60,854 nt of DNA from Murimonas intestini (GCF_024622195.1 NZ_JANKBI010000027.1:1-60854), one strand, 5' to 3'. Positions 1-8,773 are shown, counted from the first letter of the stretch. Program-made: numbers and translations. Notes: generated from the letters alone by a model not told the origin.

Positions 1-118
1 CTTCCGTTCCATCTGTTCTTGAATTTTCTCTTGAATTTTCAAGGTTGTCTCACTATTCAATTATCAAGGTTCTTTGTGTTTCTCTATTTTGTTTCTTTGT
101 TGTTGTCTCTCTGACAGC
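1..118 (-). promoter_or_regulatory. rRNA operon 5' leader (16S gene expected beyond the left edge)
   Basis: Downstream of the tandem promoters the minus strand carries CCTTGATAATTGAATAG and then a second CCTTGAAAATTC, the kind of conserved motif found in leaders and spacers of rRNA operons in low-GC Gram-positives. No rRNA sequence itself is visible, so the operon assignment is an inference from promoter architecture plus leader motif. Transcription runs out of the window to the left. Confidence 0.65.
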
Positions 119-124
119 TTTTAT

Positions 125-153
125 ATTTTATCGCATCTTTCGATGTTTGTCAA
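125..153 (-). promoter_or_regulatory. Downstream tandem rRNA-type promoter (P2)
   Basis: On the minus strand TTGACA (148-153), a 17-base spacer and TAAAAT (125-130). A-tracts directly upstream of the -35 box look like an UP element. The match to the sigma-A consensus is near perfect in the -35 box and the spacing is optimal. Confidence 0.8.
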
Positions 154-218
154 CAACTTTTTTAACTTTTTTTATTTCTCTTTTTGTTTGTGTCGCCCTC
201 GCTTCAGGCGACTTTGAT

Positions 219-247
219 ATAATATCATCTGTCCCGACAAATGTCAA
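219..247 (-). promoter_or_regulatory. Upstream tandem rRNA-type promoter (P1)
   Basis: On the minus strand TTGACA (242-247), 17-base spacer, TATTAT (219-224), again preceded by A-tracts with the same AAAAAAGTTG block as P2. A small hairpin (GTCGCC/GGCGAC, 193-213) lies between the two promoters. Tandem strong promoters of this design are typical of stable-RNA operons. Confidence 0.8.
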
Positions 248-269
248 CAACTTTTTTCATTTTTTTCGG

Positions 270-287
270 GCGGCCATATGGCCGCCT
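270..287. repeat. 18-bp perfect palindrome between the [2Fe-2S] gene and the rRNA promoters
   Basis: GGCGGCCATATGGCCGCC is fully self-complementary. It lies just past the stop codon of the small iron-sulfur gene. There is no T-run after it on the minus strand, so it is not a standard terminator; it could still stabilise the mRNA 3' end or separate the gene from the rRNA promoters. Confidence 0.5.
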
Positions 288-288
288 A

Positions 289-339
289 GTTACTATTCAC
301 ACGTCACTGTCCCGCAAGGCGTTTTCGTGCGTATTTTGC
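289..339 (-). repeat. Right-end copy of repeat family B, overlapping a coding 3' end
   Basis: On the minus strand this 51-base stretch matches the right end of the intergenic element at 56911-56961 at 45 of 51 positions, ending in the same GTAAC-type terminus. It lies inside the 3' end of the [2Fe-2S] protein gene and encodes its last residues (QNTHENALRDSDV) and stop codon. Confidence 0.75.
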
Positions 340-515
340 TCTTCTGCAAAGCCTTCAATCAAAAACTCTGCCATGTCCCTGCACTTGATGCACTGCCTGC
401 CAATGTGCAGCATCTGCTGAACATCCTCAAATGTCCTTGCCCCGCTCTGCACAGCTTTTTCTATCTGTCCGGCCGTTACACCATTGCAGGCACATATAAC
501 TGTATTACTGTTCAT
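297..515 (-). CDS. BFD-like [2Fe-2S]-binding protein
   Basis: A 72-residue protein with the bacterioferritin-associated-ferredoxin-like (Fer2_BFD) cysteine pattern: CxC near residues 8-10 and CxxC (CIKC) about 32 residues later, expected to bind a [2Fe-2S] cluster. Such small domains are cytoplasmic electron carriers or iron-release partners; the partner is not visible here. The ATG at 515 is chosen because AAAAGGAGC sits just upstream; a longer upstream frame runs back into the kinase gene and is not credible. It lies 28 bp after the histidine kinase and is probably co-transcribed. The final ~13 residues come from a copy of repeat family B and are unlikely to be part of the ancestral fold. 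Confidence 0.8.
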   Translation of the reverse strand: MNSNTVICACNGVTAGQIEKAVQSGARTFEDVQQMLHIGRQCIKCRDMAEFLIEGFAEEQNTHENALRDSDV

Positions 516-543
516 TTTAACTGCTCCTTTTGGTAACTGTCCA

Positions 544-2067
544 TTACCACTCCTTTTCTTGCTGTTCGGAAACAGAATTTGCTGTCTCATCTGCTTCCAG
601 CTCAAACCAGAATTCCACACCATTATCATAATTTATGACTCCGCATTTCTGATTCATGGAATCCATGATCGCCTTTACAATAGAAAGCCCAATGCCGCTT
701 CCTCCGTACTCCCTTGTCCTGGCTTTATCTACTTTATAGAATTTGATCCAGATCTTGTCAAGATCCTCCCTGGGAATCGGAAGACCTGTGTTGAATACAG
801 TTACCCTAACCTTTTTTTCAGACAGAAGTTTATTGATTTTAATTTCTATCACCATATCTCCAGCCACATGGTTCAGGGCATTGCTGATATAATTAGTCAC
901 AACCTCCTCAATCTTGAACTCATCTGCCCAGACATCTATACTTCCAGTATTCGTAAATATAATTCGCGCTCCTTTTTGCTGGGCAAGAAGGGAAGCTGAT
1001 TGGATCACTCCCTGTACAAGCGCAGATATATCAAACCTTTCCATTATAACTGCGTCATTTCCAAATTCCAGCTGATTCAGAGTCAGAAGTTTCTTAACCA
1101 TATTGTTCATCTTAGAAGCTTCATCCATGATTACTTCACAATAAAAGTTCCGGCTCTCCTCATCATCATTGATGCCTTCCTTCAGACCTTCCGCATACCC
1201 CTGGATCAGCGCAATAGGTGTCTTCAATTCATGAGATACATTGGAAAGGAAATCTTTCCTCATTTCATCTATCTGGATTTTTTTCTCGATGTCATTCTGG
1301 AGTTCATTATTAGCAGTCTTCAGCTCTGAAAATGTTTTTTCCAAGACTTCAGACATCATGTTGAAATTTTCCCCCAGCTGCCCTATCTCATTCTTTCCTC
1401 CGCTTGTATACTTTGCGTCAAAATCCAGATCAGCCATTTTCTTTGACAGGTCTGTCAGTTCAGACAAAGGCTTGGCTATCTTCTTAGACAGCCACCAGAT
1501 GACAAGCGCGCACAGCAGCATGACAAATATACTGATATAAGCAAGAAATTCATTCGATATCCTGACACTTTCACGTATGCTTTCAATCGGTATCCTCATC
1601 ATAAAATAATCCCCTGATGCAAGTGTTCCCCAGCTTTCCAGATAGTCAGAAGCTGTGTTCGGATCTGTTATCTTCTGCACCACATAGCCGTCGCCTACTT
1701 TTAATACATCAGATTTAGTAGTATCAATACCCATGAAATACCCGAACAGCCTTCCGGCCATTATGCCTGCTTCCCCCTCTGAATAGAAGTTTCTGTACAT
1801 TTTCTTATATTGATTATTCACGATCAGCAGCAGGATGCTGTTCTCACCGCAGGATACCCTGACCTTTTCTCCGAATGACTCTCCCTCGTAGTCATCGGTA
1901 AGACTGGCCTCGCTGAGTATACTATACGTATCTATAAGAAGCTTTTCTTTCTTAACTATATAATAGCTCTCCATAAAGAAGTTATTTATCATCCAGGTTG
2001 ATAACAGCACTATTGCCATCAATCCGGTAAAAATGCCTATCAGCTGTGTTTTAATGGAATATTTCAT
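544..2067 (-). CDS. Sensor histidine kinase (HAMP-HisKA-HATPase)
   Basis: Membrane histidine kinase of about 507 residues. Membrane segment near residues 8-28, extracytoplasmic sensor domain to about 173, second membrane segment 174-195, HAMP 195-248, dimerisation/phosphoacceptor helix with FLSNVSHELKTPIAL (His about 279), then HATPase with the N box around NALNH and a GGSGIGLSIVK G2 box. It would autophosphorylate and pass phosphate to the OmpR-type regulator encoded just upstream. The chosen ATG at 2067 follows GGGGTGAAGG; an alternative ATG at 2085 overlaps the regulator stop as ATGA and would add six residues. The signal sensed cannot be inferred from sequence. Confidence 0.92.
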   Translation of the reverse strand: MKYSIKTQLIGIFTGLMAIVLLSTWMINNFFMESYYIVKKEKLLIDTYSILSEASLTDDYEGESFGEKVRVSCGENSILLLIVNNQYKKMYRNFYSEGEAGIMAGRLFGYFMGIDTTKSDVLKVGDGYVVQKITDPNTASDYLESWGTLASGDYFMMRIPIESIRESVRISNEFLAYISIFVMLLCALVIWWLSKKIAKPLSELTDLSKKMADLDFDAKYTSGGKNEIGQLGENFNMMSEVLEKTFSELKTANNELQNDIEKKIQIDEMRKDFLSNVSHELKTPIALIQGYAEGLKEGINDDEESRNFYCEVIMDEASKMNNMVKKLLTLNQLEFGNDAVIMERFDISALVQGVIQSASLLAQQKGARIIFTNTGSIDVWADEFKIEEVVTNYISNALNHVAGDMVIEIKINKLLSEKKVRVTVFNTGLPIPREDLDKIWIKFYKVDKARTREYGGSGIGLSIVKAIMDSMNQKCGVINYDNGVEFWFELEADETANSVSEQQEKEW

Positions 2068-2081
2068 GCCTTCACCCCGTG

Positions 2082-2759
2082 TCATTCCACTTCGAACTTG
2101 TATCCCATTCCCCAAATGGTCTTGATATAGTCAGCATCTTTGCCCAGTTTGCTTCTCAGTTTTTTGACGTGTGTATCGATCGTCCTTGCATCTCCAAAGT
2201 AATCATAATTCCACACGCTGTTTAATATCTTCTCACGTGACAGTGCAATCCCCTGGTTCTCCATAAAATAAGCCAGAAGTTCAAATTCCTTATAACTCAG
2301 CTCTATGGCGCCGCCATTGACAAGTACCTGATGTGCTGCCTTATTCAGCTGAATTGTTCCGGCAGTCATTATATCCTCCGTAGATATTGCATTACTTCTG
2401 CGCAGTATGGCTTCCACTCTCGCAACCAGTATCTTCGGGCTGAAGGGCTTCGATATGTATTCATCCACACCCAGCTCAAATCCCAGCAATTCATCTCTCT
2501 CATCACTCTTGGCAGTGAGCATGATAATAGGGACTTTGGAATGCTGGCGTACTTCCCGGCATACCTGCCACCCATCCATCTTGGGCATCATTACATCAAG
2601 GATAATAAGAGCAATATCTTTTGCCCGGAAAAAAATATCAATAGCCTCTTCCCCGTCACCTGCCTCTATAACATCAAAGTCCTTTTTAACAAGAAAATCT
2701 TTTACGAGTTTTCGCATTCTGCTCTCGTCATCCACAACCAGTACTTTTAATTTATCCAT
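2082..2759 (-). CDS. OmpR/PhoB-family response regulator
   Basis: About 225 residues: receiver domain with the acidic pair at residues 10-11, phosphoacceptor Asp about 55 (LIILDVMMP), conserved Lys in the YISKPF motif, followed by a C-terminal winged-helix (Trans_reg_C) ending in IKTIWGMGYKFE. It is the DNA-binding partner of the downstream histidine kinase, whose start is within 15 bp or overlaps. ATG at 2759 is preferred over GTG at 2762 because GGAGGT lies 8 bases upstream of it. The regulon is unknown; the neighbouring genes encoding the [2Fe-2S] protein and alarmone synthetase are possible but unproven targets. Confidence 0.93.
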   Translation of the reverse strand: MDKLKVLVVDDESRMRKLVKDFLVKKDFDVIEAGDGEEAIDIFFRAKDIALIILDVMMPKMDGWQVCREVRQHSKVPIIMLTAKSDERDELLGFELGVDEYISKPFSPKILVARVEAILRRSNAISTEDIMTAGTIQLNKAAHQVLVNGGAIELSYKEFELLAYFMENQGIALSREKILNSVWNYDYFGDARTIDTHVKKLRSKLGKDADYIKTIWGMGYKFEVE

Positions 2760-2805
2760 CACTCTTTACCTCCACTGTTCATTCTGGCACCAGTATAGCA
2801 GTAAA

Positions 2806-3498
2806 TTATGTTAGTTCTGTGAAAACTCCTATTTTTTCACGGATACTCTGCATCTGTATATCCGTTTTGGCTATAGTCTCCGCACACTGCCTGAGCTCTT
2901 CACCGATCGCTTCGCTGTCCTCTATATCGTGCAGATCTTTCTTATAGCGGAGCTGGTGTTCCAGACTGGCCCAGAAATCCATGGCGATTGTCCTTATCTG
3001 TACTTCCACCTTCATCTTCTTTTTTCCCTCTGAAAAAAATACCGGTATCTCTACTATCAAATGAAGACTTCTGTAGCCATTTGGCTTAGGATGGCGTATA
3101 TAATCTTTGACCTCCAGAAGCTTGATATCATCCTGTTTTGCAAGCCATCTTGCCACATCATAGATATCATCTATAAAGCAGCAGATGACTCTCACACCCG
3201 CCACATCGTTCAGATTATTCTGAACAGACTCAATGCTTACCTCAAATCCTCTTTGTTCCAGCTTTTTCGCAATGCTTACTGGCTTTTTCACTCTTGTCTT
3301 AATAAATTCAATAGGGTTTCTGTTATATCTCACCGAAAGCTCATCATTAAGCACTTCCAGCTTAGTCCTTACCTCCCTTATCGCACAGGAATAGACCATC
3401 ATAAGCTCCTCAAATTTTTTGGCCTGTGAAAAAAGGGGTGCCGCAGAATCAGGCAGCAGCCTGTTCTGTAAATATCTAGTCTCTTTCTCCAAAATCAT
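2806..3498 (-). CDS. Small alarmone synthetase (GTP pyrophosphokinase, RelQ/YjbM type)
   Basis: A 230-residue stand-alone RelA/SpoT synthetase domain without hydrolase, TGS or ACT domains, as expected for small alarmone synthetases that make (p)ppGpp from ATP and GTP/GDP. Diagnostic stretches are RYNRNPIEFIKTRVK near residues 57-71, RHPKPNGYRSLHL near 134-146 and VEVQIRTIAMDFWASLEH near 163-180. It starts 8 bp after the GDPD gene stop and is therefore likely co-transcribed with it. RelQ versus RelP class cannot be settled without alignment. Confidence 0.9.
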   Translation of the reverse strand: MILEKETRYLQNRLLPDSAAPLFSQAKKFEELMMVYSCAIREVRTKLEVLNDELSVRYNRNPIEFIKTRVKKPVSIAKKLEQRGFEVSIESVQNNLNDVAGVRVICCFIDDIYDVARWLAKQDDIKLLEVKDYIRHPKPNGYRSLHLIVEIPVFFSEGKKKMKVEVQIRTIAMDFWASLEHQLRYKKDLHDIEDSEAIGEELRQCAETIAKTDIQMQSIREKIGVFTELT

Positions 3499-3506
3499 TT
3501 CCTCCG

Positions 3507-4328
3507 TCAGTCTTTTGGTATAAATCCTTCAAAAATAAATAAATCAAACTTCTCTCTGCTCTTATCCAGCTGCTCCTGGCTTTTGACTGTCCATGCAACA
3601 GACAGGCAATGATAAAACTTCCTGCACAGCCTTCTTGCAGCCACGCTCTCATACTGCCAGTTATACGCTATAAAATCTGGCTTTGTCCAGAAATCTGTAA
3701 GAAGATTCTGAACCAGCCACATAAAAAAATTCGTATTTCCTTCCTTTCCAAAATGGCTGGACAGCTGCCCTCTTATTACCCCGGGCCTGTTTTTTTTGTA
3801 CCATCTCACAGCAAAGGGATGAAATGATTCCACACAGTATTTTCCACTGTAGGCTCTCAAAAGCTCATCTGCGATCTCACATACCCTGCAGCTTGTACTT
3901 TCCATCTTAATTTCAACAATGATCGGCACCCTGCCGTCAACAAGATTCAGCACATCCTGAAACAGAGGGATATGCTCCCCTGAATCAAACAGATTGAATT
4001 TTTTCAGTTCCTCATAGGTATAGTCGCTTACCTTCCCCTCAGCCCCACAGTTCCTCTTCAGTGAAAAATCATGGCAGACTACAGGAAGCTCATCCTTTGT
4101 CAGCTGAACATCAAGTTCTATGCCATATCCATTTTCCACCGCATTTTTAAACGCTGCCATAGAATTTTCAGGAGCCTCTGACTTATTGTCATGCAGCCCC
4201 CTGTGGGCATAATACTGCCCATAGAGCATGCTGTAATCCGGCCTTCCCTTTATTCTTGGCATAATTGCAATAAAATATAAGATAACTGCCAGCAAAATAA
4301 CTCCTGCTGCGATCCACACTGCTGTCAT
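3507..4328 (-). CDS. Membrane-anchored glycerophosphodiester phosphodiesterase
   Basis: A 273-residue GDPD (PF03009) enzyme with an N-terminal membrane segment (about residues 3-24). Catalytic signatures: AHRG (HRG), EAPENSMAAF, a metal-binding ELDVQLTKD segment and VCHD; later VEIKM. It should hydrolyse glycerophosphodiesters to glycerol 3-phosphate and an alcohol, at or near the membrane. Start ATG at 4328 follows GGAGGAATACAT. It lies 17 bp after the MFS gene. Confidence 0.9.
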   Translation of the reverse strand: MTAVWIAAGVILLAVILYFIAIMPRIKGRPDYSMLYGQYYAHRGLHDNKSEAPENSMAAFKNAVENGYGIELDVQLTKDELPVVCHDFSLKRNCGAEGKVSDYTYEELKKFNLFDSGEHIPLFQDVLNLVDGRVPIIVEIKMESTSCRVCEIADELLRAYSGKYCVESFHPFAVRWYKKNRPGVIRGQLSSHFGKEGNTNFFMWLVQNLLTDFWTKPDFIAYNWQYESVAARRLCRKFYHCLSVAWTVKSQEQLDKSREKFDLFIFEGFIPKD

Positions 4329-4345
4329 ATGTATTCCTCCAAATT

Positions 4346-5617
4346 TTAATCATCTACATCAAAATTTTCTAAAGCGCTTGCCTTTTTCTCCGGCTTTGAA
4401 TCCCCATGCTTCACCATGGACATGGTAAAAAACGCCAGCACAGAAAAAATACAGGCATACGGGAATAATGTCCTGTAAGATATATGCTGCAGGAAAAATC
4501 CTGACAGGACAGGCGTTACGATCTGGGCTGCCATAGAAAACGTATAATATAACCCTGTATATTTACCGATATCGCTGCCTTTGCACATTTCAACCACCAT
4601 AGGCAGAGAATTTACACTGATAGCTGCCCAGCCTACCCCAATCAGGGCAAACCCAATATTGATCACAGGATGATAGACCGTAAAAAATGCCGCTCCCAGA
4701 TAACATGCCGTCATCATAACGATCCCTATCAGAATACTTTTCTTTCGCCCTATATGGCTGGATACAATGCCGATAGGAATATAACTGAGTATGGCAGCAA
4801 CAGTAGCTACCATGAGACAGTTGGCAAACCCGCCGCCTTCCAGCTTCCAGACAGTTGTGGCATATCTTGAAAAAGCTGTCGTGACAGCATTATAAGCTGT
4901 AAACCACAGAAAGATAGAAGCCAGAAGGAAAATGAGGCTCTTTTTAACATCAGAGGGCAGTTTTCCTCCTGTTGCTTCATATTCCTCATCCTCCTGGGGA
5001 TACTTCTCTGCAATCTCCGCTGCAACCTTCTTCTCCTTAACAGTAATAACAAGCAGAACCACTGCTGCCGCCATCAGAAATGCAACCCCTGCAAACACAG
5101 GCAAATAACTGGGCCGTTCACCTTTTCCCACAAGAGTGCTGATCAGGATCAGAGAATAGATCCCTCCAACCGCCCCCATCAGATTGATGACGGCATTTGC
5201 CTTGCTCCTGAGAGGTTTTGGAGTAAGGTCAGGCATCAGGGCTACGGACGGTGAGCGGTACAGGCCCATAGACAGCAGCGTAACTCCCAGCGCCACTGCG
5301 AAAAGCCCAAAGCTCACTTTATAATCCGCCAGAGGCAGCAGCATCATGGAACACACTGCCGCAGCTGTTCCTCCTATTATAAAAGGCATCCTCTTGCCCA
5401 GCCTGGTGTCCACCTTATCAGAGAGAGTCCCCAGCAGCGGCAGCAAAAATACAGCAAGTACATTGTCAGCCGCCATGATAGTTCCTGTCAGCGTTTCCTT
5501 CAAATGAAAGGTGTTTTGAAGAATCAGCGGTATAATACTGTCATACATCTGCCAGAAAGCGCTTATAGACATAAAAGCCAGCCCGATAAAAAAAGTTCTT
5601 TTGTAATCTAATTTCAT
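4346..5617 (-). CDS. MFS transporter, SLC45/GPH-like
   Basis: About 423 residues with 12 predicted membrane segments and the MFS loop motif in LLPLLGTLSDKVDTRLGKRMPF between helices 2 and 3 (shortened here to LSDKVDTRLGKRMPF as the key part). The pattern resembles the SLC45/GPH sugar-cation symporter branch. Start ATG at 5617 is preferred because AAGGGGGAAACAG precedes it; the longer frame has no good ribosome site. It follows the amidohydrolase by 33 bp, so the transporter may import that enzyme's substrate, but the substrate is unknown. Confidence 0.85.
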   Translation of the reverse strand: MKLDYKRTFFIGLAFMSISAFWQMYDSIIPLILQNTFHLKETLTGTIMAADNVLAVFLLPLLGTLSDKVDTRLGKRMPFIIGGTAAAVCSMMLLPLADYKVSFGLFAVALGVTLLSMGLYRSPSVALMPDLTPKPLRSKANAVINLMGAVGGIYSLILISTLVGKGERPSYLPVFAGVAFLMAAAVVLLVITVKEKKVAAEIAEKYPQEDEEYEATGGKLPSDVKKSLIFLLASIFLWFTAYNAVTTAFSRYATTVWKLEGGGFANCLMVATVAAILSYIPIGIVSSHIGRKKSILIGIVMMTACYLGAAFFTVYHPVINIGFALIGVGWAAISVNSLPMVVEMCKGSDIGKYTGLYYTFSMAAQIVTPVLSGFFLQHISYRTLFPYACIFSVLAFFTMSMVKHGDSKPEKKASALENFDVDD

Positions 5618-5650
5618 ACTGTTTCCCCCTTGTGCGTTGTTTGACCGCAC

Positions 5651-7231
5651 CTATGCTTTTTTCCAGATACTCTTTCCTTCCTTGATTGTCTCTAAAACAG
5701 CAATATCTCTGATTTCCATGGGTTCTGCCTTAACAGGATTTTTGTCCAGGATCACAAAATCAGCATATTTGCCTGTGCGGATGCTTCCTTTTACATCCTC
5801 CTCGAAATACTGGTAAGCCGCGTTGACCGTCACAGCTTTCAAAGCGTCCAGCACTCCGATACGTTCTTCACTCCCCAGGATAACACCGTTTTTTGTAATC
5901 CTGTTGACTGCACACCAGACCGTCTCCAGCATGTCCGCATTTATTACAGGCGCATCTTGATGGAATGTAAAAATCAAACCATCCTTCAACGCTGTTCCAG
6001 CCATGCTGATCCTGTCAGCCCGCTCTTTTCCAAAGCTCTCTATGTGGATATCTCCCCAGTACCAGATGTGTGCTATAAAAAATGATGGTATCATAGAAAG
6101 CCGGCCAGCCTGCTCCATCTGCCCTTCGTCCATAAGCTGGGCGTGGATAATCACCGGACGGGCGTCATATCTGCCTTCTGACTCAGCCACCTTCTTATAT
6201 ACACGGATGAACTGTTCACTTGCCGCATCTCCATTGCAGTGGACAATGATCTGTCTCCTCTGCCTGTAAGCCATACGTATTTTATCCTCCAGTTCTTTAT
6301 CCGTATAGACAGGGTACCCTTTTTCACCATTTTTTCCATTTAGATATGGTTTTTTCATCCACGCTGTATGACCCTGAGGCGAACCATCCAGCATGATCTT
6401 ATATCCGCCCATTTTAAAATGTCTGTTATATTTGCCAAAACAGGAAGCAAATTCTTCAACCAGCTTTTCAGGCTTTCTGATGTCCGCGTAAGCTACCACA
6501 TCCAGTTTCAGAATATCCTTTTCCAGCAAATATGCATACAGGCCTCCCATCTGCTCCATCATCATGCCTTCCTGGACAGTGGTGATCCCATAGCTGGCAT
6601 ATTTATCCTGGGCTTTCAGATAGGCATTCATCAGGCTGTCCATTGAGGGCATGGGCAGCATCTGCTGGTATTTTACAAAGGCTGTCTCTTCCATATATCC
6701 TGTGAGCCTTCCGCCGCTTGTGCCAATCACCCCACCCGGAGGGCATTCCGTGTCCTCATCCACTCCTATGCCGGCAAGCCCCCGGGAATTGAAGACCCCC
6801 ATGTGGCCTGACTGATGACTTATCACCAGCGGATTGTCTGGAGCCGCCTCATCAAGCAGCACTCTGTCAGGATGCTTTTTTTCACTAAGCCGGTTATGGT
6901 CATATCCTCTTGCCTGTATCCACTCGCCTGGCTTTATCTTGTTCTGTATGATAAAATCCTGTATCTTTTCCCTGATTTCTTCAAAGCTTGAGGCATCATC
7001 AAGAGACACCTGAAGCATGGCGGTAGCATAACCGGTGAAATGGCTGTGGGGATCGATAAATGCCGGCATCATTGTTCTGCCCTGCAGATCTATCAGCTTA
7101 GCATCCTCTTTCATCCAGTCTTCCAGCTTTCCGACAGCCAGGATCCGTCCGTCTTCTTCCAGTACAGCTTCAGCGTACAGTTCCTTCTCCATCGTCAGTA
7201 TATCACCGTTAAAGTACAGTTTTCTGCCCAT
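5651..7231 (-). CDS. Amidohydrolase family 3 (YtcJ-like)
   Basis: A 526-residue metal-dependent amidohydrolase. N-terminal beta-sandwich start with the typical NGDILTM segment, DPHSHFTGY metal-ligand motif near residue 60, VHCNGDAASEQF and VIIHAQLM histidines in the TIM barrel, FHQDAPV near residue 440, and the YADFVILDKNP closing segment of this family. It likely hydrolyses an amide or imide; the substrate is not predictable. ATG at 7231 follows GGAGGACATAT. First gene of a probable run continuing through MFS, GDPD and the alarmone synthetase. Confidence 0.88.
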   Translation of the reverse strand: MGRKLYFNGDILTMEKELYAEAVLEEDGRILAVGKLEDWMKEDAKLIDLQGRTMMPAFIDPHSHFTGYATAMLQVSLDDASSFEEIREKIQDFIIQNKIKPGEWIQARGYDHNRLSEKKHPDRVLLDEAAPDNPLVISHQSGHMGVFNSRGLAGIGVDEDTECPPGGVIGTSGGRLTGYMEETAFVKYQQMLPMPSMDSLMNAYLKAQDKYASYGITTVQEGMMMEQMGGLYAYLLEKDILKLDVVAYADIRKPEKLVEEFASCFGKYNRHFKMGGYKIMLDGSPQGHTAWMKKPYLNGKNGEKGYPVYTDKELEDKIRMAYRQRRQIIVHCNGDAASEQFIRVYKKVAESEGRYDARPVIIHAQLMDEGQMEQAGRLSMIPSFFIAHIWYWGDIHIESFGKERADRISMAGTALKDGLIFTFHQDAPVINADMLETVWCAVNRITKNGVILGSEERIGVLDALKAVTVNAAYQYFEEDVKGSIRTGKYADFVILDKNPVKAEPMEIRDIAVLETIKEGKSIWKKA

Positions 7232-7332
7232 ATATGTCCTCCTTTTTTGTCCGGCGTACCGCGGCCGCTTAATAAAACCATAGCACAGGACTGTCTAAAA
7301 AACAAGGCTGGTATTCCCTATGTCAAAAAAAA

Positions 7333-7380
7333 TACCGGCTTTTCTGAAATACCAAATATGATATTCCACGAAAGCCGGTA
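7333..7380 (-). terminator. Rho-independent terminator after the small coiled-coil gene
   Basis: On the minus strand the arms TACCGGCTTTC and GAAAAGCCGGTA flank a ~24-base loop and are followed by eight T residues (7325-7332). It is 34 bp downstream of the small coiled-coil gene and upstream of the amidohydrolase operon. Confidence 0.8.
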
Positions 7381-7413
7381 CAAACGCCCATATTCTGGCA
7401 GTCTTTCCTCATT

Positions 7414-7647
7414 TCAGGCTATACTGCTCTCAGATGACGGTCCGAGAAGAAACTGTTCTACTTCATCAAAGCTTCTTTCTGAAGCCATCATCATATCATA
7501 AAGTTTTCCGATTTCCTCTTCTCTTTTCTGGTTTTCCAGATTTTCTTTCTGCTCCAGCAGATCCTCCAGTTTTTTCTGCGCTTTTTCTATCTGCGCATCC
7601 AGCATCTCTATCTGTGTATCAATACTCCTTCTCTGACCTCTTGCCAT
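7414..7647 (-). CDS. Small coiled-coil protein of unknown function
   Basis: A 77-residue protein, charged and almost wholly helical, with a heptad-like stretch between about residues 10 and 50 (rich in Glu, Lys, Gln, Leu). It begins MARGQRRSIDTQIE, a style I associate with small proteins of clostridial mobile elements, but I cannot name a family. Start is supported by AGGAGG six bases upstream, and a terminator follows, so it looks like a stand-alone expressed gene. A palindromic repeat lies in its upstream region at 7682-7706. Confidence 0.6.
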   Translation of the reverse strand: MARGQRRSIDTQIEMLDAQIEKAQKKLEDLLEQKENLENQKREEEIGKLYDMMMASERSFDEVEQFLLGPSSESSIA

Positions 7648-7681
7648 GCCAAACCTCCTGATATTATTAATTTAAATTTCG

Positions 7682-7706
7682 TAACTGTGAAGGTACTGAA
7701 CAGTTA
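7682..7706. repeat. 25-bp palindromic repeat, family C
   Basis: TAACTGT and ACAGTTA arms around an 11-base centre. The reverse complement differs from the unit at 11637-11661 by one base. It lies about 35-60 bp upstream of the small coiled-coil gene, likely within or close to its 5' untranslated region. Confidence 0.7.
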
Positions 7707-7791
7707 TCCTATTATATTTTATGGCGGCATGTCCATAAATATGCAGAATATCAAAAATTTTCCTATATGCAATTTCAGGCCAGCCCGCAGA

Positions 7792-8661
7792 TCACTCTCT
7801 GGCTGCTGCAGATTCAAGCGCCCCGCTCTCCCCTGCCAGATCATAATAAAACAGATACTGCTGCATGATGCCTGCACATCCATTATATTTCTCTAAAGGA
7901 AATCCGCTTCTGTAATGCTCCCTTTCTATCTTCTTCATATGTGTATCCATTGGAAACGCCTCTACACAGTGCAGCCCAAAGAGGCAGACACAATCAGCCA
8001 CTTTTCTTCCTATCCCCTTGATCTGAAGAAGCTTTGAAACAGCGCCTTCATACCCTTCCTCCAGCAGCCATCCGGCTGCCTGGCGGCTGTCACTAAAGCC
8101 CTGCTCCATCCACCAGAGGGAAACTGCCTCTATGTACTTATCCCTGTATCCCAGTCCCAGCCCTTCAAGCCCAGCAGTTTTAGCTGCTGCAAGTATTTTA
8201 GGCTCAGGGAACGCATACGCCCTTCGGATTTGTCCGTCAATCCCTCTTCCTATTATCTCTTCGCCGTATTTTTCACAGATTGCTTCTATATTTTTACGGA
8301 TCCTAGGAATATTATTATTCTGGCTGATAATAAAACTTACCAGCATTTCCCACAATTCCTGCCTTAATATCCTTATTCCGCTGCCAAACCGGATAGCCTC
8401 CTGCAGATATGTATCTGAACTGTCAGCAGTCTCCTTGATCCTGCCATAGTCTGTTCCCATATCAAAATACTCTGCCCAGACATTTTTAAATTCATCTTCG
8501 CCGCAGGAAAAAACAAATACATCCCCCTTCTGCACAGCCTCCATATATTTTCCATAAGCTGTAATGGAAATCCTTCCATTCCCGGCATCCTTCCATCTAA
8601 AACACTGTCCTGATCCCATGATCTGATCCAGATTAAAATCTTCTATTTTTAATTCATACAT
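7792..8661 (-). CDS. 8-oxoguanine DNA glycosylase (OGG1-type, HhH-GPD)
   Basis: A 289-residue base-excision repair enzyme of the OGG1 branch. N-terminal OGG_N domain with GSGQCFRW, then the HhH-GPD fold: hairpin-helix LLQIKGIGRKVADCVCLFGL with the catalytic Lys at about 220 and the catalytic Asp at about 239 in PMDTHMKK. It should excise 8-oxoG opposite C and cleave the abasic site by beta-lyase chemistry. Start ATG at 8661 follows AGGAGGCATTAA. No obvious operon partner. Confidence 0.92.
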   Translation of the reverse strand: MYELKIEDFNLDQIMGSGQCFRWKDAGNGRISITAYGKYMEAVQKGDVFVFSCGEDEFKNVWAEYFDMGTDYGRIKETADSSDTYLQEAIRFGSGIRILRQELWEMLVSFIISQNNNIPRIRKNIEAICEKYGEEIIGRGIDGQIRRAYAFPEPKILAAAKTAGLEGLGLGYRDKYIEAVSLWWMEQGFSDSRQAAGWLLEEGYEGAVSKLLQIKGIGRKVADCVCLFGLHCVEAFPMDTHMKKIEREHYRSGFPLEKYNGCAGIMQQYLFYYDLAGESGALESAAARE

Positions 8662-8773
8662 TTAATGCCTCCTCTATGCAGCCTGCATGCAGGCTTCTAT
8701 CTCAAATGTATTTACTGCTCATTATAACATTGATCCATCTGATTGGGAATAAATAACTCCTTTTCTGGAAATG

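Noticed and set aside
45..536. 163-codon plus-strand frame
   Set aside because: It is antisense to the rRNA promoters and the [2Fe-2S] gene and its hydrophobic look comes from T-rich promoter DNA.
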